Positions 1 to 10,374 are shown, counted from the stretch's first letter. The stretch: DNA of 64,000 bases from Cruorifilaria tuberocauda (GCA_013365365.1 JABVXU010000032.1:244862-308861); one strand, 5' to 3'. Made by a program: numbers and translations. Notes: generated by a model not told the origin, from the sequence alone.

Positions 1-2513
1 TCATCGAAACTCATCTTAGGAGACCAAATAGGACCATTTAAATGCATATCAATATGGACTGGACTACTATAACCTGGTGGGATAAAGAAGAACCTTGATA
101 AAGAAATCAAACTAAAATTATATAAGACTAAATTAGAAGAAACAGACCCTGAAGCTTGATCAATTCTAAACTGTAAACTAATTGAACATATACCACTTTT
201 AATACTTGCTTGTCCAGTAACATTTCTAAAAAATGTACTACCATTATATATGCCAATATGAGTAAGCGTAGAAACTTCAGATTTATTTTTACTGCTGAAT
301 AAGCTTTCGATAAAAGAGTTAAAGTCTACATTAGTAAACTCTATCTCATGTGCTTGCAATAAATAGATCTTTCCTGATAATGTATTAGCCCAGTCATAAA
401 AACTTTTTCCCTGAGCCTTAACTTCACCATTTAAGCTTACTCTGCCATTCAAATTGTCAATTTCAATAGCCTGACCAATTCTCTTAATATCTAGATCTGC
501 AATAAAAAATTTTATGTACATTGAATTTGACCTCAAATAACCCTGAAAAGACACTTCTCCATGTTCCAGTACATAATTTATTTTTCTAAAAGTTATAGTG
601 TTATTTATTATCACAGCATCCAAGTTAAAGTCCTTTAGGATATCCTGCCCAATCTTAAGCTTTGTAACATTAATATGCACATTTGCATCAAAATCATCTT
701 TATCGCTCAAAAAATCAAACTTTTTCTTTGACCATTGAACTTGATTTATCTTGTTTCCTGAATCTTTTCTCACTTTCACCAAATTTGGTAGCTTCAAAAC
801 ACTTGCATTAAATTTATCACCAGTGATGCTTATATCCAACAAAGGTTTAGTATATTTTCTGTCCACTAATATTTTTATATTACCAGTAATATTAAAATCC
901 TCTCCAGATAATCTTATCTTATCTGCAATAAGGCTGCTGTTTTCTATCTTCAGTAAGAAACCTAAATACCCAATTTTTGCATTATTCAACGTAAAATTAT
1001 TAACATTGGTTTTTATATTTGCATCATACTTCAGGCTTTTCAACCATTCCACTCTTAATAAACTACTTAGCAATGAATAGTCGTATTTATCTACGTTGAG
1101 ATTTCGCGCACTAAACCTACCATCAATTGCATTATGTTTTTTAGTATAGTGTACTTTAATTGATCCTTGCCAAAATCCTTCATCATTATCATTCATTAAT
1201 CTAATATCTGAAATAGATAACATTCTAGGTGTAAAGTGTAATCTTGAACTCATTGTAAATTGATCTCTCTCACCTTTTTTTATCTTGATAGAAGGGAAAA
1301 AATATGAAATGAACGATTCAAAATTCTCTCCCTTTACTAGTAAATTACCATCAAATTCAGACATAATAAGATTATTTGAAACTTTTCCTGATAAACGAGA
1401 TATATTATCAGTTCCTGGAAATTGAAGAAGCATACTAACTTTTATTTCTCCATCAGCAAATTTCAGTACAGTGTGAAATCTATCTAATATTCTGTTTCTG
1501 TATTGAATACTTGAAGCTCCTATATTAAAATCTAGACTCAGGTTTCTTGGCACAACACTTTTGAAACATTCTAGAATTTCTTTCATGCCCATTATTCTTT
1601 GCGAACCGTTTTGCATAGAACCCAAGTTAATTTTGCGAAAATTAATATCGACCTTAGTATGATTATTCTTTCTGTCGTTCCTTACTGCTCCACTAGCCTG
1701 CATGTTTTTAGAATCAATTTTCAATCCAGTTAACGTAAACTCATCTTCATTAAGGTTAACATTAGATGACATTTTAATATTCTCACTAGGGACAATACAA
1801 GCAAGAAAACTAAGGTTAATAATCTTAGCTAACCAATCTACAGAATTAGAACTGTTATTGATTGACACTAATAATCTGCCATGTAGACCTTTTTGATTCC
1901 TATTACCTAAAAAAAACAAATTTACAAAATCTGATTTAGTGTTAATACGTACACTCTTTTTTGTAATATTCATTTTTCCTGAAAAACCATAATTTTTATC
2001 ACCTACATCCACTTCACCAGAGAAATTACCGCTTTTTCTAATGGCAATTTCCTTTATATTGACATTACTTCTATAATTACCAAAGTCATTGTTTAAATTT
2101 ACTTGGCTATCCTTTATCACTATATCAACCTTACTTGTTCTTTCACTCACAATATTAATAAAGTTTCTCTTGCTACCCTTTAGACCAAATAAAGTAATCG
2201 ATTTTGGTTGTAATGAAAACAAAAATAACCACAAAAGAGATGGTCTTACTTCAACCCTATTTATGCTAATCAAATCTGATAATTTTCCCCTTCCATTGCT
2301 GTTACACTGCATGTACATATTATAAATAATAATCTTTGGAGTAATCAGTGAAACCTCAATTTTCCCACTAATATGTATTCTAGCATTATACTTGTCCTCG
2401 AACTTTTGTATAATAATTCCCTTATAACTATCCCAATCTTTAAAGGTTGCAGCAAAATGTAGAAGTGTTAGTAGCAGAGAAACTGATGGTATTATATACA
2501 TGAAAAATCTCAT
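1..2513 (-). CDS. AsmA family envelope protein (partial, C-terminus beyond left edge)
   Basis: The minus strand is open from an ATG at 2513-2511 to the window edge, 837 codons without a stop in the stretches I checked. Residues 1-22 are a hydrophobic membrane anchor. The rest is the long, beta-rich, low-complexity sequence typical of AsmA/TamB-like proteins, with many alternating hydrophobic residues and Asn/Ser. Near the edge it reads NGPIWSPKMSF, which resembles the Gly-x-x-x-x-Pro-Lys motif found near the C-terminus of AsmA proteins, so probably only a short tail is missing. In other Gram-negative bacteria the family works at the inner membrane/periplasm in phospholipid transport or outer-membrane homeostasis. 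Family assignment is by pattern recognition; the exact subfamily is not certain. Confidence 0.7.
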   Translation of the reverse strand, partial: MRFFMYIIPSVSLLLTLLHFAATFKDWDSYKGIIIQKFEDKYNARIHISGKIEVSLITPKIIIYNMYMQCNSNGRGKLSDLISINRVEVRPSLLWLFLFSLQPKSITLFGLKGSKRNFINIVSERTSKVDIVIKDSQVNLNNDFGNYRSNVNIKEIAIRKSGNFSGEVDVGDKNYGFSGKMNITKKSVRINTKSDFVNLFFLGNRNQKGLHGRLLVSINNSSNSVDWLAKIINLSFLACIVPSENIKMSSNVNLNEDEFTLTGLKIDSKNMQASGAVRNDRKNNHTKVDINFRKINLGSMQNGSQRIMGMKEILECFKSVVPRNLSLDFNIGASSIQYRNRILDRFHTVLKFADGEIKVSMLLQFPGTDNISRLSGKVSNNLIMSEFDGNLLVKGENFESFISYFFPSIKIKKGERDQFTMSSRLHFTPRMLSISDIRLMNDNDEGFWQGSIKVHYTKKHNAIDGRFSARNLNVDKYDYSLLSSLLRVEWLKSLKYDANIKTNVNNFTLNNAKIGYLGFLLKIENSSLIADKIRLSGEDFNITGNIKILVDRKYTKPLLDISITGDKFNASVLKLPNLVKVRKDSGNKINQVQWSKKKFDFLSDKDDFDANVHINVTKLKIGQDILKDFNLDAVIINNTITFRKINYVLEHGEVSFQGYLRSNSMYIKFFIADLDIKRIGQAIEIDNLNGRVSLNGEVKAQGKSFYDWANTLSGKIYLLQAHEIEFTNVDFNSFIESLFSSKNKSEVSTLTHIGIYNGSTFFRNVTGQASIKSGICSISLQFRIDQASGSVSSNLVLYNFSLISLSRFFFIPPGYSSPVHIDMHLNGPIWSPKMSFD

Positions 2514-4467
2514 AATTTCACACGCTCAAATTACCCATAGACATCAGAATACAAAAATAGATAACAACGTCTAAAGTTACTGAATAAATAATGCAAACAA
2601 ATATTTTACAAGATACAACCTCTATCAATAAGAGACTTAAAATGTAAAAAGCTATCAACATGAGTAAATTTGCAATAACAATTTTTATAATCAATAATAG
2701 TCCTATACTAATTCTATATATTTCATCATAAAATGATTAACCAATAAATTTTATTCAAGTAGAAATAGAAGTAATAACAGCAATCTTTTTATGTCGATAC
2801 TTACTCATTAAATAAAAAGCTAAGTACTATATTGATTCTAAGCAGATTAGCAAAAATATAGCTGGTATTTCAGTTTACCATGAATGAAAAGTAAGTAGAA
2901 ACACTTTATTTTGTTTATAATAAATGCATGTATGAAACAAAGAGAATATTGCCAATATAGATTCAGTTGCTATATCGTGTATTGTTAAGCTTCTCGCAGG
3001 AAAAAGGCATAGTGAAATCACGTGAAGATAAAAAAGCAGCAGAGCTGTTAGTGCAATTAGCATTTAAACTCTGCATAAAAGCTCCATTCTGTACTGTGAT
3101 TATGTTTTTAGTATCGACTACTTGTTTTGAGATCAATCATGAAGAAATATTTTATCGATTATAATATCAATTATTTCCTAATAGTAGCTAACTTAGCATA
3201 TTAGCACTAAGATAGTGTATCTAGTAACTACGTACTTGCTAAGCTACATAATTGTTGACAACTCCTAGCATCTCTCTCTTTAAGAGAGCCAAATTTATTA
3301 CTAACTTTACAATAAAAAAGATAATTTTAACTTATATGCACAAAATAATATTAATAATAGCTGTAGCCCTCTAGCTAGTAGGGATTATAAGTAGCTTTAC
3401 TTAGGCGGAAATAATCTGGATGGACTCTAAATTACTAGCACAATAGCTACATTGAAGTGAAATGTTGTTTTACTTGAAATATTACTTCAATAAGAAGCTT
3501 TGATTGGGAATGAAAATTATACAAGTAATCATGATTCCTGAAAATTTTCAATAATGTAAGCTTGCTTCAGTCGAAGCAAAGGTAGATATTGGAACTTACA
3601 ATAAAAATATGGTTAAAAAATATAAAATAATAAATGTAACCGACTTTTTATTAAAATAGTAATTCACTAAATTTAGCGATACAACAATATAATATATAAT
3701 AAAGGATAATTATTGAAATAAAGTAAAACATATCTAAGAATGTTACTAGTAGTCTGAGTAATCAATAATTCATCACTAATCTTGAAGCCTCAAAATAGCT
3801 ATAAAGCCAAATAAAGGTATCTTTCCTACTAGCATTACTTGAATTGTATCCAGTATTAATGCAACTGAACTCAATATCTTGAGAAGAACTTATCTATTAG
3901 CTTTTAAATTATTTTTGAAAATGGCTTTTTGTACTGCTCTTAGTAAGATAAGTAACAATAAACTAAACAGAAGAACAGTGCAGAAATAATACCACGATAG
4001 ATAAGTTTAACACTTTTGTTAAAATCAATATCAACACGTTAAATGTAAAACTTAAAAAGCTTAGTTAGGCATAGAGCTGATTCTCTGATCGCTTCCAAAG
4101 CAGCAAGGAAATGAATAAAAACACATAGAAGTATAAGGAATACTTCAATATTTCCTTCCCTTGCAGATTTTAGTAAAAGTTTATATTAGAAATAAATGAT
4201 ATAATTAAGCACAAAAGTCAAATACTAAAACTGTGAAGTAAAAAATACTAATAGGAATCAAACATTTATCAAGAAGTACATATTCAGCTTTATTTAAGTA
4301 TAAAATATTAAGAAAGGTATTAAACAAGTAACTTAAATGTAAGCTTATATACAACATAAATAAGGATTTAAACACAGTCTGAAGTAAAAGAGTTTGCTTA
4401 AATATCTGATTGACTTTTTTTGTTGATGTGTTATGGATTTTAAAATTTTTACTTAGTAAAGAAATTT
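2514..4467. other. Long intergenic region, no gene recognised
   Basis: About 1.95 kb between the AsmA-like gene and tRNA-His. All six frames are broken by frequent stops; the two overlapping short frames near 2875-3164 (62 and 65 codons on opposite strands) resemble no protein I know. A nested inverted repeat lies at 4103-4164 (listed separately). Probably an old, fully decayed gene region. Confidence 0.6.
4103..4164. repeat. Nested inverted repeat / possible hairpin
   Basis: The inner stem is GAAGTAT at 4128-4134 with ATACTTC at 4140-4146. Around it GGAAAT (4107-4112) can pair with ATTTCC (4149-4154), and GCAA (4103-4106) with TTGC (4161-4164) after a five-base bulge. It lies about 300 bases before tRNA-His in a region without genes. 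It could be a decayed terminator, a structured RNA or chance in AT-rich DNA. Confidence 0.3.
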
Positions 4468-4541
4468 GGCGGGTGTAGCTCAGTTGGTAGAGTGTCAGTT
4501 TGTGGTACTGAATGTCGCCAGTTCGATCCTGGTCGCTCGCC
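4468..4541 (+). tRNA. tRNA-His (GTG)
   Basis: Complete cloverleaf. The acceptor stem starts at 4469 and pairs with 4534-4540; the extra 5' G (-1) that marks tRNA-His is 4468, opposite the discriminator C at 4541. The anticodon loop is TTGTGGT, anticodon GTG. CCA is encoded at 4542-4544. The D arm GCTCAGTTGGTAGAGT and T loop TTCGATC are standard. Confidence 0.95.
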
Positions 4542-4666
4542 CCAATAAAATGTTTTTTACTTCATAGAATAGAAACAAAAGCATTAGATATGTTTTATAT
4601 ATATTCAGGTCATTTGAATGCTTACCTAATTTCCAAGTTAATGAGGATTTATATTATGTTAAATAA

Positions 4667-5206
4667 TTAGGCTAACGAAAGCAGTCTTATCTCTTGCAGT
4701 ATTAAGTTTATATCTTTCGCTATTTTCTCTGCTAAGACGGTAGCCTTTTCAAGGCTTTGAAATTCAGACAATACATAATCTGCTAGACCTTTTTGACCGT
4801 CTGGTCTGCCTATTCCAAACCTTAGGCGCCAATAATTATTACTAATAAGGCTATCCATAGATTTAAGCCCATTATGTCCAGCAGAACCTCCACCCTTCTT
4901 TATCTTTACTCTTCCAAATTCTAGGTCAGCATCATCATGTATAACAATAATATTTTCTAATGGAAATTTATAAAAGTTTCGTATCCTTGCAACAGGAATA
5001 CCTGAGTTATTCATAAATGAATATGGCTTTAGCAATATAATTTTATCTTCATTAATTATACCAGAAGTTATTAAACAGTCATCTTTCCTAGAAAACGCCT
5101 GAAAATTCCAGTACTTACAAATTTTATCAACAACAAAAAAGCCAATATTATGGTAAGTTAACTTGTATTTAATACCTGGATTGCCAAGTCCAATTAACAA
5201 ACGCAC
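4667..5206 (-). CDS. pth: Peptidyl-tRNA hydrolase
   Basis: Cleaves the ester bond of peptidyl-tRNAs released early from ribosomes, recycling the tRNA; cytosolic and essential in bacteria. The 179 residues match the usual length. The N-terminal GLGNPG loop (Asn9), catalytic His19 in TYHNIGF, Asn66 in FMNNSG, the acidic HDDADL motif (90-95) and GGGSAGHNG (105-113) are all present. The residue before the catalytic His is Tyr where the family usually has Arg. The start is GTG, and it overlaps the stop codon of rplY by one base (TAGTG), so the two are probably translationally coupled; the rplY-pth pairing is common in bacteria. Confidence 0.96.
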   Translation of the reverse strand: MRLLIGLGNPGIKYKLTYHNIGFFVVDKICKYWNFQAFSRKDDCLITSGIINEDKIILLKPYSFMNNSGIPVARIRNFYKFPLENIIVIHDDADLEFGRVKIKKGGGSAGHNGLKSMDSLISNNYWRLRFGIGRPDGQKGLADYVLSEFQSLEKATVLAEKIAKDINLILQEIRLLSLA

Positions 5207-5817
5207 TATTCCTCTGTTTCTACTTTAGATTCTTCAATATCACTATCAACAGCAGAAATTGTAACAATAGTAAAATTTTCCTCATCATGCGCCGCAAGCT
5301 TAACACCATCTGGCAATTTTATATCACTTATGTGTACAGACTGACCAATCATTTTATCGGATAAATCAACTTCTATAGCTTTAGGTATTTTATCTAGAGA
5401 GCTTCTAACAGTAATAGAACGGTATAAAATATTAAGTATCCCACCCAATTTGATTCCTGGAGATTTAGTTTCATTAGTAAATAATAAAGGTATATCTATT
5501 TTAACTTCACCATCTTTATCAATAAATTGAAAATCAACATGTTGAACAGTATCATTTACCACATGCCATTGAATATCGCGAACAAGAGCATATTCTTTTT
5601 TGCCTGAAATGTTTAATTCTATCACATGAGCAGAAAGAAACCCCAATTTATACTGCTTCATAAATTCTTTCATAGACAATGTCAAGTTTATATTATCATG
5701 CCCTTTGCCATATATAACTGCAGGTACATAACCTTTCTTTCTTAAAGAACACATTGCCTTTGCTTTTATTACACTACGTAACTCTGCATTAATTACTACC
5801 ATTTTTTGGTGTATCAT
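5206..5817 (-). CDS. rplY: 50S ribosomal protein L25 (general stress protein CTC form)
   Basis: Binds 5S rRNA in the large ribosomal subunit. At 203 residues it is the long TL5/CTC type: an N-terminal 5S-binding beta-barrel (about 1-95, with RKKGYVPAVIYGKG at 26-39) followed by the C-terminal TL5 domain (VDFQFID, IPLLFTNETKSPGIKLGGIL). The C-terminus is acidic. I chose ATG 5817 because AAAGGAA lies eight bases upstream; a second ATG 15 bases further in is possible. It is the first gene of a two-gene unit with pth, which starts inside its stop codon. Confidence 0.95.
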   Translation of the reverse strand: MIHQKMVVINAELRSVIKAKAMCSLRKKGYVPAVIYGKGHDNINLTLSMKEFMKQYKLGFLSAHVIELNISGKKEYALVRDIQWHVVNDTVQHVDFQFIDKDGEVKIDIPLLFTNETKSPGIKLGGILNILYRSITVRSSLDKIPKAIEVDLSDKMIGQSVHISDIKLPDGVKLAAHDEENFTIVTISAVDSDIEESKVETEE

Positions 5818-6560
5818 TTAACCAATTCCTTTAATGTGATTGGATATTAGTATAACATAAAAATATTTATTTCAACTATCATTGCTGACAATACATGTAA
5901 AATGCCTACAAAGCACAGGTAACATCACTATGCTATTAAGATATCTTCATCAAGAAGAGAAACTTCGTAGCAGGATGAAAAATAGAAGTATGAGAAGAGT
6001 ATGTAATGATACTCCTTAGTAAAAAGTCCTTATTTCCGAGACAAGCTACTTTAATAATAAAACCATTGAGAATATAAAACTTTAATGCCAATTACCTGTA
6101 GTTAAAGATGTCAACAAAGCTGCTTCATGATTTATTACTCGTATCCAATGAATCGGAAAAGGAGCGCTAGAAGGAGCTCAAAAGATCTGAGCAGTTTAAA
6201 AAGGCATCTAGTATATTAGGAAAAGGCTGGTACTGAACAGCTACAACTTATACAAGAACGCCTTAAACAACATGCAAGAAAAAGTGGGAAAACTGACAAA
6301 AAAATAACATTGACATGTTACATCACGGCAAATATTATTGTTTTTTTAATTAGTTTTATAGGTCTATGTACTTATCAAGTATGTAATAAAGAGTGAAAGG
6401 AAAAACAAATGAACTTACCTCATTCATCAAATGAAAAATTAATTAATTCGCAAATTTACATGAAGCCAAACATAATATAAAGCTTAATATAGATACCAGT
6501 AGCACAAAAACTACTAGAAGATCAGGAATTAATATTATAAACAAGTAACATCTTTTAAGT
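5818..6560. other. Intergenic region with one gene remnant
   Basis: About 740 bases between rplY (leaving to the left) and the end of glmU. No intact gene. A short protein-like frame at 6220-6396 (plus strand) is listed separately; the rest reads as noncoding. Confidence 0.5.
6220..6396 (+). pseudogene. Remnant of a coiled-coil / membrane-anchor protein
   Basis: This frame is open for 58 codons after a TAG at 6217-6219 and ends at TGA 6394-6396. It reads as a polar, Gln/Lys-rich helix (for example QERLKQHARKSGKTDKK) followed by one hydrophobic segment of about 20 residues and a short tail. There is no start codon with ribosome-binding site, and upstream sequence in shifted frames is also Glu/Lys-rich, suggesting a decayed gene with several indels. 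A coiled coil with a C-terminal membrane segment recalls small surface or hypothetical proteins of Wolbachia, but I cannot name a family. Confidence 0.35.
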
Positions 6561-6586
6561 AAGGTGTACATGCCATGTAACACCTT
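6561..6586 (-). terminator. Hairpin just after glmU, putative terminator
   Basis: AAGGTGTACATG (6561-6572) pairs with CATGTAACACCTT (6574-6586) with one bulged A, a strong stem for such AT-rich DNA, a few bases beyond the glmU stop codon (6594-6592). An outer TTAAGT/ACTTAA pair flanks it. The T-tract on the minus strand is poor, so termination efficiency is uncertain. Confidence 0.5.
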
Positions 6587-6591
6587 GAAAC

Positions 6592-7854
6592 TTAAGAAGA
6601 GTCTTTGATAGGGCTACTCTTTATTTTCTTAATCATTTGTTTTCTTTTCGTTATCACAAGCCTTTTTCTTGGCACATCCTTAACTATAATGCTACCTGCT
6701 GCAATTATAGATTCATCATGAACACTGAGTGGCGCAATCAACGAACTATTTGCACCAATAAGACAATTACTTCCAATGTTCGTTTCATGTTTCTTTTTTC
6801 CATCAAAATTACAAATAACAGCACCAGCACCTATATTACTTCCAGTTCCTATTTTAGTATTCCCTATATAGCTTAAGTGTTTTATTTTAGTATTTTTACC
6901 TATATCACTTACTTTTACTTCGACAAAATTTCCAACAACTGCATTATCACCAATTGATGTGTATGCACATTTTGTAAATGGACCTATTCTAGTACCTGAT
7001 CCTATTTTTACTCCAGGGCCAAAAAAAACATATGGATAAATAATCGAATCCATACCAATCTCTGTATCAAAAGAAAAAAAAACAGTCTCCGGAGCAACAA
7101 GTGTTACACCTAAATTAGTAAAAATTTTTCTTTGACTCTCCTGAAAGTAAAACTCAGCTTTTATAAGATCACTCCTATCATTTATACCAATTGCCTCTTC
7201 CTCTTCAGTAGTAACATAACCTACATCTAAATTGCTCTTTATTGCAATGGAAACTATGTCAGTCAAGTAATACTCATGAGTTAATTTATTGCACTCTATT
7301 TTTTCCACCAAGCTACGCAAATCTTTTGCTTGTGCAACCATTATTCCAGCATTTGCAAGAAATTCTTCATTGCTATCCTCCCTATTTTGGGCTTCTATGA
7401 TTCCCCTTAGAAGATTATTCTCAATAACTAACCTACCATATCCATTGCCACTAGTTTTAAAACCAAGACAAACAAGAGTCTTTCCTTCTAAGAAACTAAG
7501 CATTTTAGTTATCGTGCTACTTTTTATAAGCGGAGTATCTCCATATTGGATTACAACTATACTTGAATCTGATAGCCCATTTAGGCTTTTCATTGCAGTT
7601 TTTACTGCATCTCCTGTACCAAGGGTTGATTCTTGTATAATTAACTGTATATTCTCAAGATAACCTAATCTTTCAACTAAGGGAAAATCAATCACAACAG
7701 CTATATTTGTAGGACTTAACTTTTTCGCATTACAAATGACATGCCTAAGCATAGAAAAATTACCTATTTCATGCAGTACTTTAGGTAAGCATGAATTCAT
7801 ACGCTTACCATACCCAGCAGCAAGTATAATAAATACACAAGCTCTATTTTTCAC
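6592..7854 (-). CDS. glmU: Bifunctional GlmU: glucosamine-1-P acetyltransferase / GlcNAc-1-P uridyltransferase
   Basis: Makes UDP-N-acetylglucosamine, the precursor for peptidoglycan (lipid II) and lipid A. Residues 1-230 form the nucleotidyltransferase domain with the nucleotide-binding LAAGYGKRM (11-19) and PKVLH (24-28); the usual Thr of the GxGTxM motif is Lys. Residues about 250-410 are hexapeptide repeats of the left-handed beta-helix acetyltransferase domain, including GNFVEVK and HLSYIGN segments. At 420 residues it is shorter than the roughly 455 of E. coli, mainly at the C-terminus. The start is GTG immediately after the pheS stop (TAAGTG), so it is probably co-transcribed and coupled with pheS. 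Retention fits the lipid II requirement of Wolbachia, which lacks lipopolysaccharide. Confidence 0.95.
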   Translation of the reverse strand: MKNRACVFIILAAGYGKRMNSCLPKVLHEIGNFSMLRHVICNAKKLSPTNIAVVIDFPLVERLGYLENIQLIIQESTLGTGDAVKTAMKSLNGLSDSSIVVIQYGDTPLIKSSTITKMLSFLEGKTLVCLGFKTSGNGYGRLVIENNLLRGIIEAQNREDSNEEFLANAGIMVAQAKDLRSLVEKIECNKLTHEYYLTDIVSIAIKSNLDVGYVTTEEEEAIGINDRSDLIKAEFYFQESQRKIFTNLGVTLVAPETVFFSFDTEIGMDSIIYPYVFFGPGVKIGSGTRIGPFTKCAYTSIGDNAVVGNFVEVKVSDIGKNTKIKHLSYIGNTKIGTGSNIGAGAVICNFDGKKKHETNIGSNCLIGANSSLIAPLSVHDESIIAAGSIIVKDVPRKRLVITKRKQMIKKIKSSPIKDSS

Positions 7855-8925
7855 TTACATTAAAGATAAAAAATGAAACCCATAGTGGTTGAGCCAGCTG
7901 ATTCTATTAGCATAAAAGTGCCTCAAGTCACCTATTTGATATTTTAGCATTGCAAGCCTTTCTATACCAACGCCAAATGCGAAACCATTGTATTTAGTAT
8001 AATCTATTCCAACATTTTGAAAGACATTTGGATGCACTAGACCACACCCAAGTACTTCAATCCATCTACTATTCTTATAACTTACATCTACCTCTACAGA
8101 GGGCTCAGTAAAAGGGAAAAAACTGTTACGAAAACGTATCTTTAGTTCTTCATCGCCAAAAAATCTACTAAGAAAGTAGTGAATAGTAAATTTCAGCTGA
8201 CCCATATTGGTATTTTCATTTACATAAAGTCCTTCCATTTGATGGAACATAGGAGTGTGAGTTGCATCAAAGTCATTTCTGTATACCCTGCCTGCAGCTA
8301 CTACCTTAATTGGGAAAGTCTTTGCCTTCTCCATGATTCTGATCTGCACAGATGAGGTATGGGTACGTAGTAACATCCTTTTGTTATCTATTTTGTTCTT
8401 CAAGTAGAAAGTATCTTGTTCTTCACGTGCAGGATGATAATTTGGAGTATTCAGTGCATCAAATACATAAAATTCATCCTCAATTTCTGGACCATCTACT
8501 GCTTTGAATCCTATATCTGCAAAGATGCACTTTACTTCATTTATAATTTTACTAAGTGGATGAACTTTGCCAATTTTTTCTGGCCTAATAGGTAACGTGA
8601 CATCAACTGTATCACTTCGCAATTCAAAGTCAACTTCCCTGGCTTTTAGCACACTTTTCCTATTAATTATAAGCTGATCTAACTTATTGCGTAATAAATT
8701 GATGACCATGCTCAAATTACGCTTCTTTCCTGCGTTTCGCATTTTTTTTAAATCACTAAAATACGCTTTAATCACACCTTTTTTCCCTAAATACAATAGC
8801 CTAACTTTTTCTAAATCTTTCAAGGAAGAAGCATGTTCAATTTCAGATATAGCTTTATTCTCAAGCAAGGGTATTTCATTTAGTAGATCTTCATTCATTC
8901 CAGAAATGCTAATTGAAATTTTCAT
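7855..8925 (-). CDS. pheS: Phenylalanyl-tRNA synthetase alpha subunit
   Basis: Catalytic subunit of the alpha2-beta2 PheRS, which charges tRNA-Phe. The 356 residues include an N-terminal coiled coil (about 15-95), class II motif 2 (RNDFDATHTPMFHQMEG) and motif 3 (FGVGIERLAML) near the C-terminus, and the ending that follows motif 3 is complete. The start is ATG at 8925; a second Met ten codons in (MNEDLLNE) could be the true start because the first nine residues are atypical. The beta subunit gene is not in the window. glmU follows with zero spacing. Confidence 0.96.
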   Translation of the reverse strand: MKISISISGMNEDLLNEIPLLENKAISEIEHASSLKDLEKVRLLYLGKKGVIKAYFSDLKKMRNAGKKRNLSMVINLLRNKLDQLIINRKSVLKAREVDFELRSDTVDVTLPIRPEKIGKVHPLSKIINEVKCIFADIGFKAVDGPEIEDEFYVFDALNTPNYHPAREEQDTFYLKNKIDNKRMLLRTHTSSVQIRIMEKAKTFPIKVVAAGRVYRNDFDATHTPMFHQMEGLYVNENTNMGQLKFTIHYFLSRFFGDEELKIRFRNSFFPFTEPSVEVDVSYKNSRWIEVLGCGLVHPNVFQNVGIDYTKYNGFAFGVGIERLAMLKYQIGDLRHFYANRISWLNHYGFHFLSLM

Positions 8926-10374
8926 TATAGCAAAACTTTACATAGCATCAACAACTCAAGAAATTACTTCCCAAATTACTAGCTAGTTGATTAATTACAC
9001 TTCATTTATCTAATTTTATACTGAGAACACACCATATTAACTATATGCAGCAGCATTAAAACTAAAGAAGAATATAAAATATATGATTTGGCAAGCTCTT
9101 TAAGAAACAAAGGAAAATATAAAGACATAAAAAATATCTTCAATGATGGAAATCAGTATCCTCTACTCAGAGGCTTACAAAGAATATAATAGTTTTACTT
9201 TAAGCTTAAAAAAAAACACTAAGGACTAGAAGATGGAAGTGTCAAACAAAAGTATAATAACATTTTAAGCAAAATTTTATGCTAATAGCTAGTTAAGAGT
9301 ATCAAAAAAGTAGTAAATCACATAATGATTACTATCAAATCACAGAAAATTAATTAGCAATCACATATAAGTAAATACTAAAAATTAACCTCAGCTACAA
9401 GATCGAACTTCTCCAAATTAAGGAAAAAACATTAGAAAATCTAAGAATCCTAAATAATAAATAAAAATAATGCAAGATAAATAAGTCGGATCAGTCAAAG
9501 CCTCCTTTTGCTATAACCTAGCAGATTACACTCACATGGCAATTTTATAGCAATTGTCAACAATGTGTGAAATACTTCCTTCTAGGTCTTTTTTTACTTA
9601 CCAAGTTTCCTAAAAAACAAAAAGACTGGATATCACGCAATACTAAGAACATGCAAAAAAATAACCAAATATCAGGCCATACAGGGTATGTTTTTAAGTA
9701 TAGAGAAAAAAGCTGGTCAGATATAGAGAAGAATTAGCAAAAGAAGAAAATAATCTACTAATAAAATAAGTTTAAATTAATGCTAACTTAGCTATAATAG
9801 TTACTCTATTTGAGTATAAGGGAAATTTTGATGAGCTATTTTATTGAAATAGCAGTGAGTATCAAATTAAGGAATATTTTATAATGATTTTAATTTAGCT
9901 TTTTATACTATTTGTTCTTAAAATAAATAATTATATGAAATATAAGTAACATCAGAAATACTATAGCTAACCGGTAAATTTTCCCACGAAAGAATATCTA
10001 AAAGTAAACGTATATAAGAAAGCAATCACTCAAGCCAGTTTTAGGTATTCATATACGATAACTTTTTACAACCTAGAAATGAAAGTTCTGCATAAAGAAG
10101 GTCACGAATAATCCATAACCTGAATAAATCCTCACCAGACAACACTGATTGCAGACTGGTGTTAAGGTCATATTCCATGGGAAAGAGCTTACTTCGTATA
10201 TTTTTGATATTGTCCTCTATCTATATATCTTGAATTTAGCTTATTTTTGTGCCAAAAATACTAGGAAGAATTTTCTAAACAGAAATCAAAATAAGCCTCC
10301 TTCCCCATTTGGGAGAACAGAAACAAGTTGCCTTAAAGAATTTTAATATGATAAAATAGCTTTGTTTTCTTTAT
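8926..10374. other. Long intergenic region, no gene recognised
   Basis: About 1.45 kb between divergent pheS and ribE. It must contain promoters for both, but I see no convincing -35/-10 pair. The only long frame (10149-10346, 65 codons) has a composition unlike a real protein and no ribosome-binding site. Presumably decayed DNA. Confidence 0.6.

Noticed and set aside
751..2325. Three plus-strand frames of 64-109 codons
   Set aside because: Antisense to the continuous AsmA-like frame on the minus strand.
2875..3164. Overlapping 62- and 65-codon frames on opposite strands
   Set aside because: Neither resembles a known protein; open by chance in a low-stop stretch.
10149..10346. 65-codon plus-strand frame upstream of ribE
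   Set aside because: No ribosome-binding site, composition like translated AT-rich noncoding DNA, no family resemblance.
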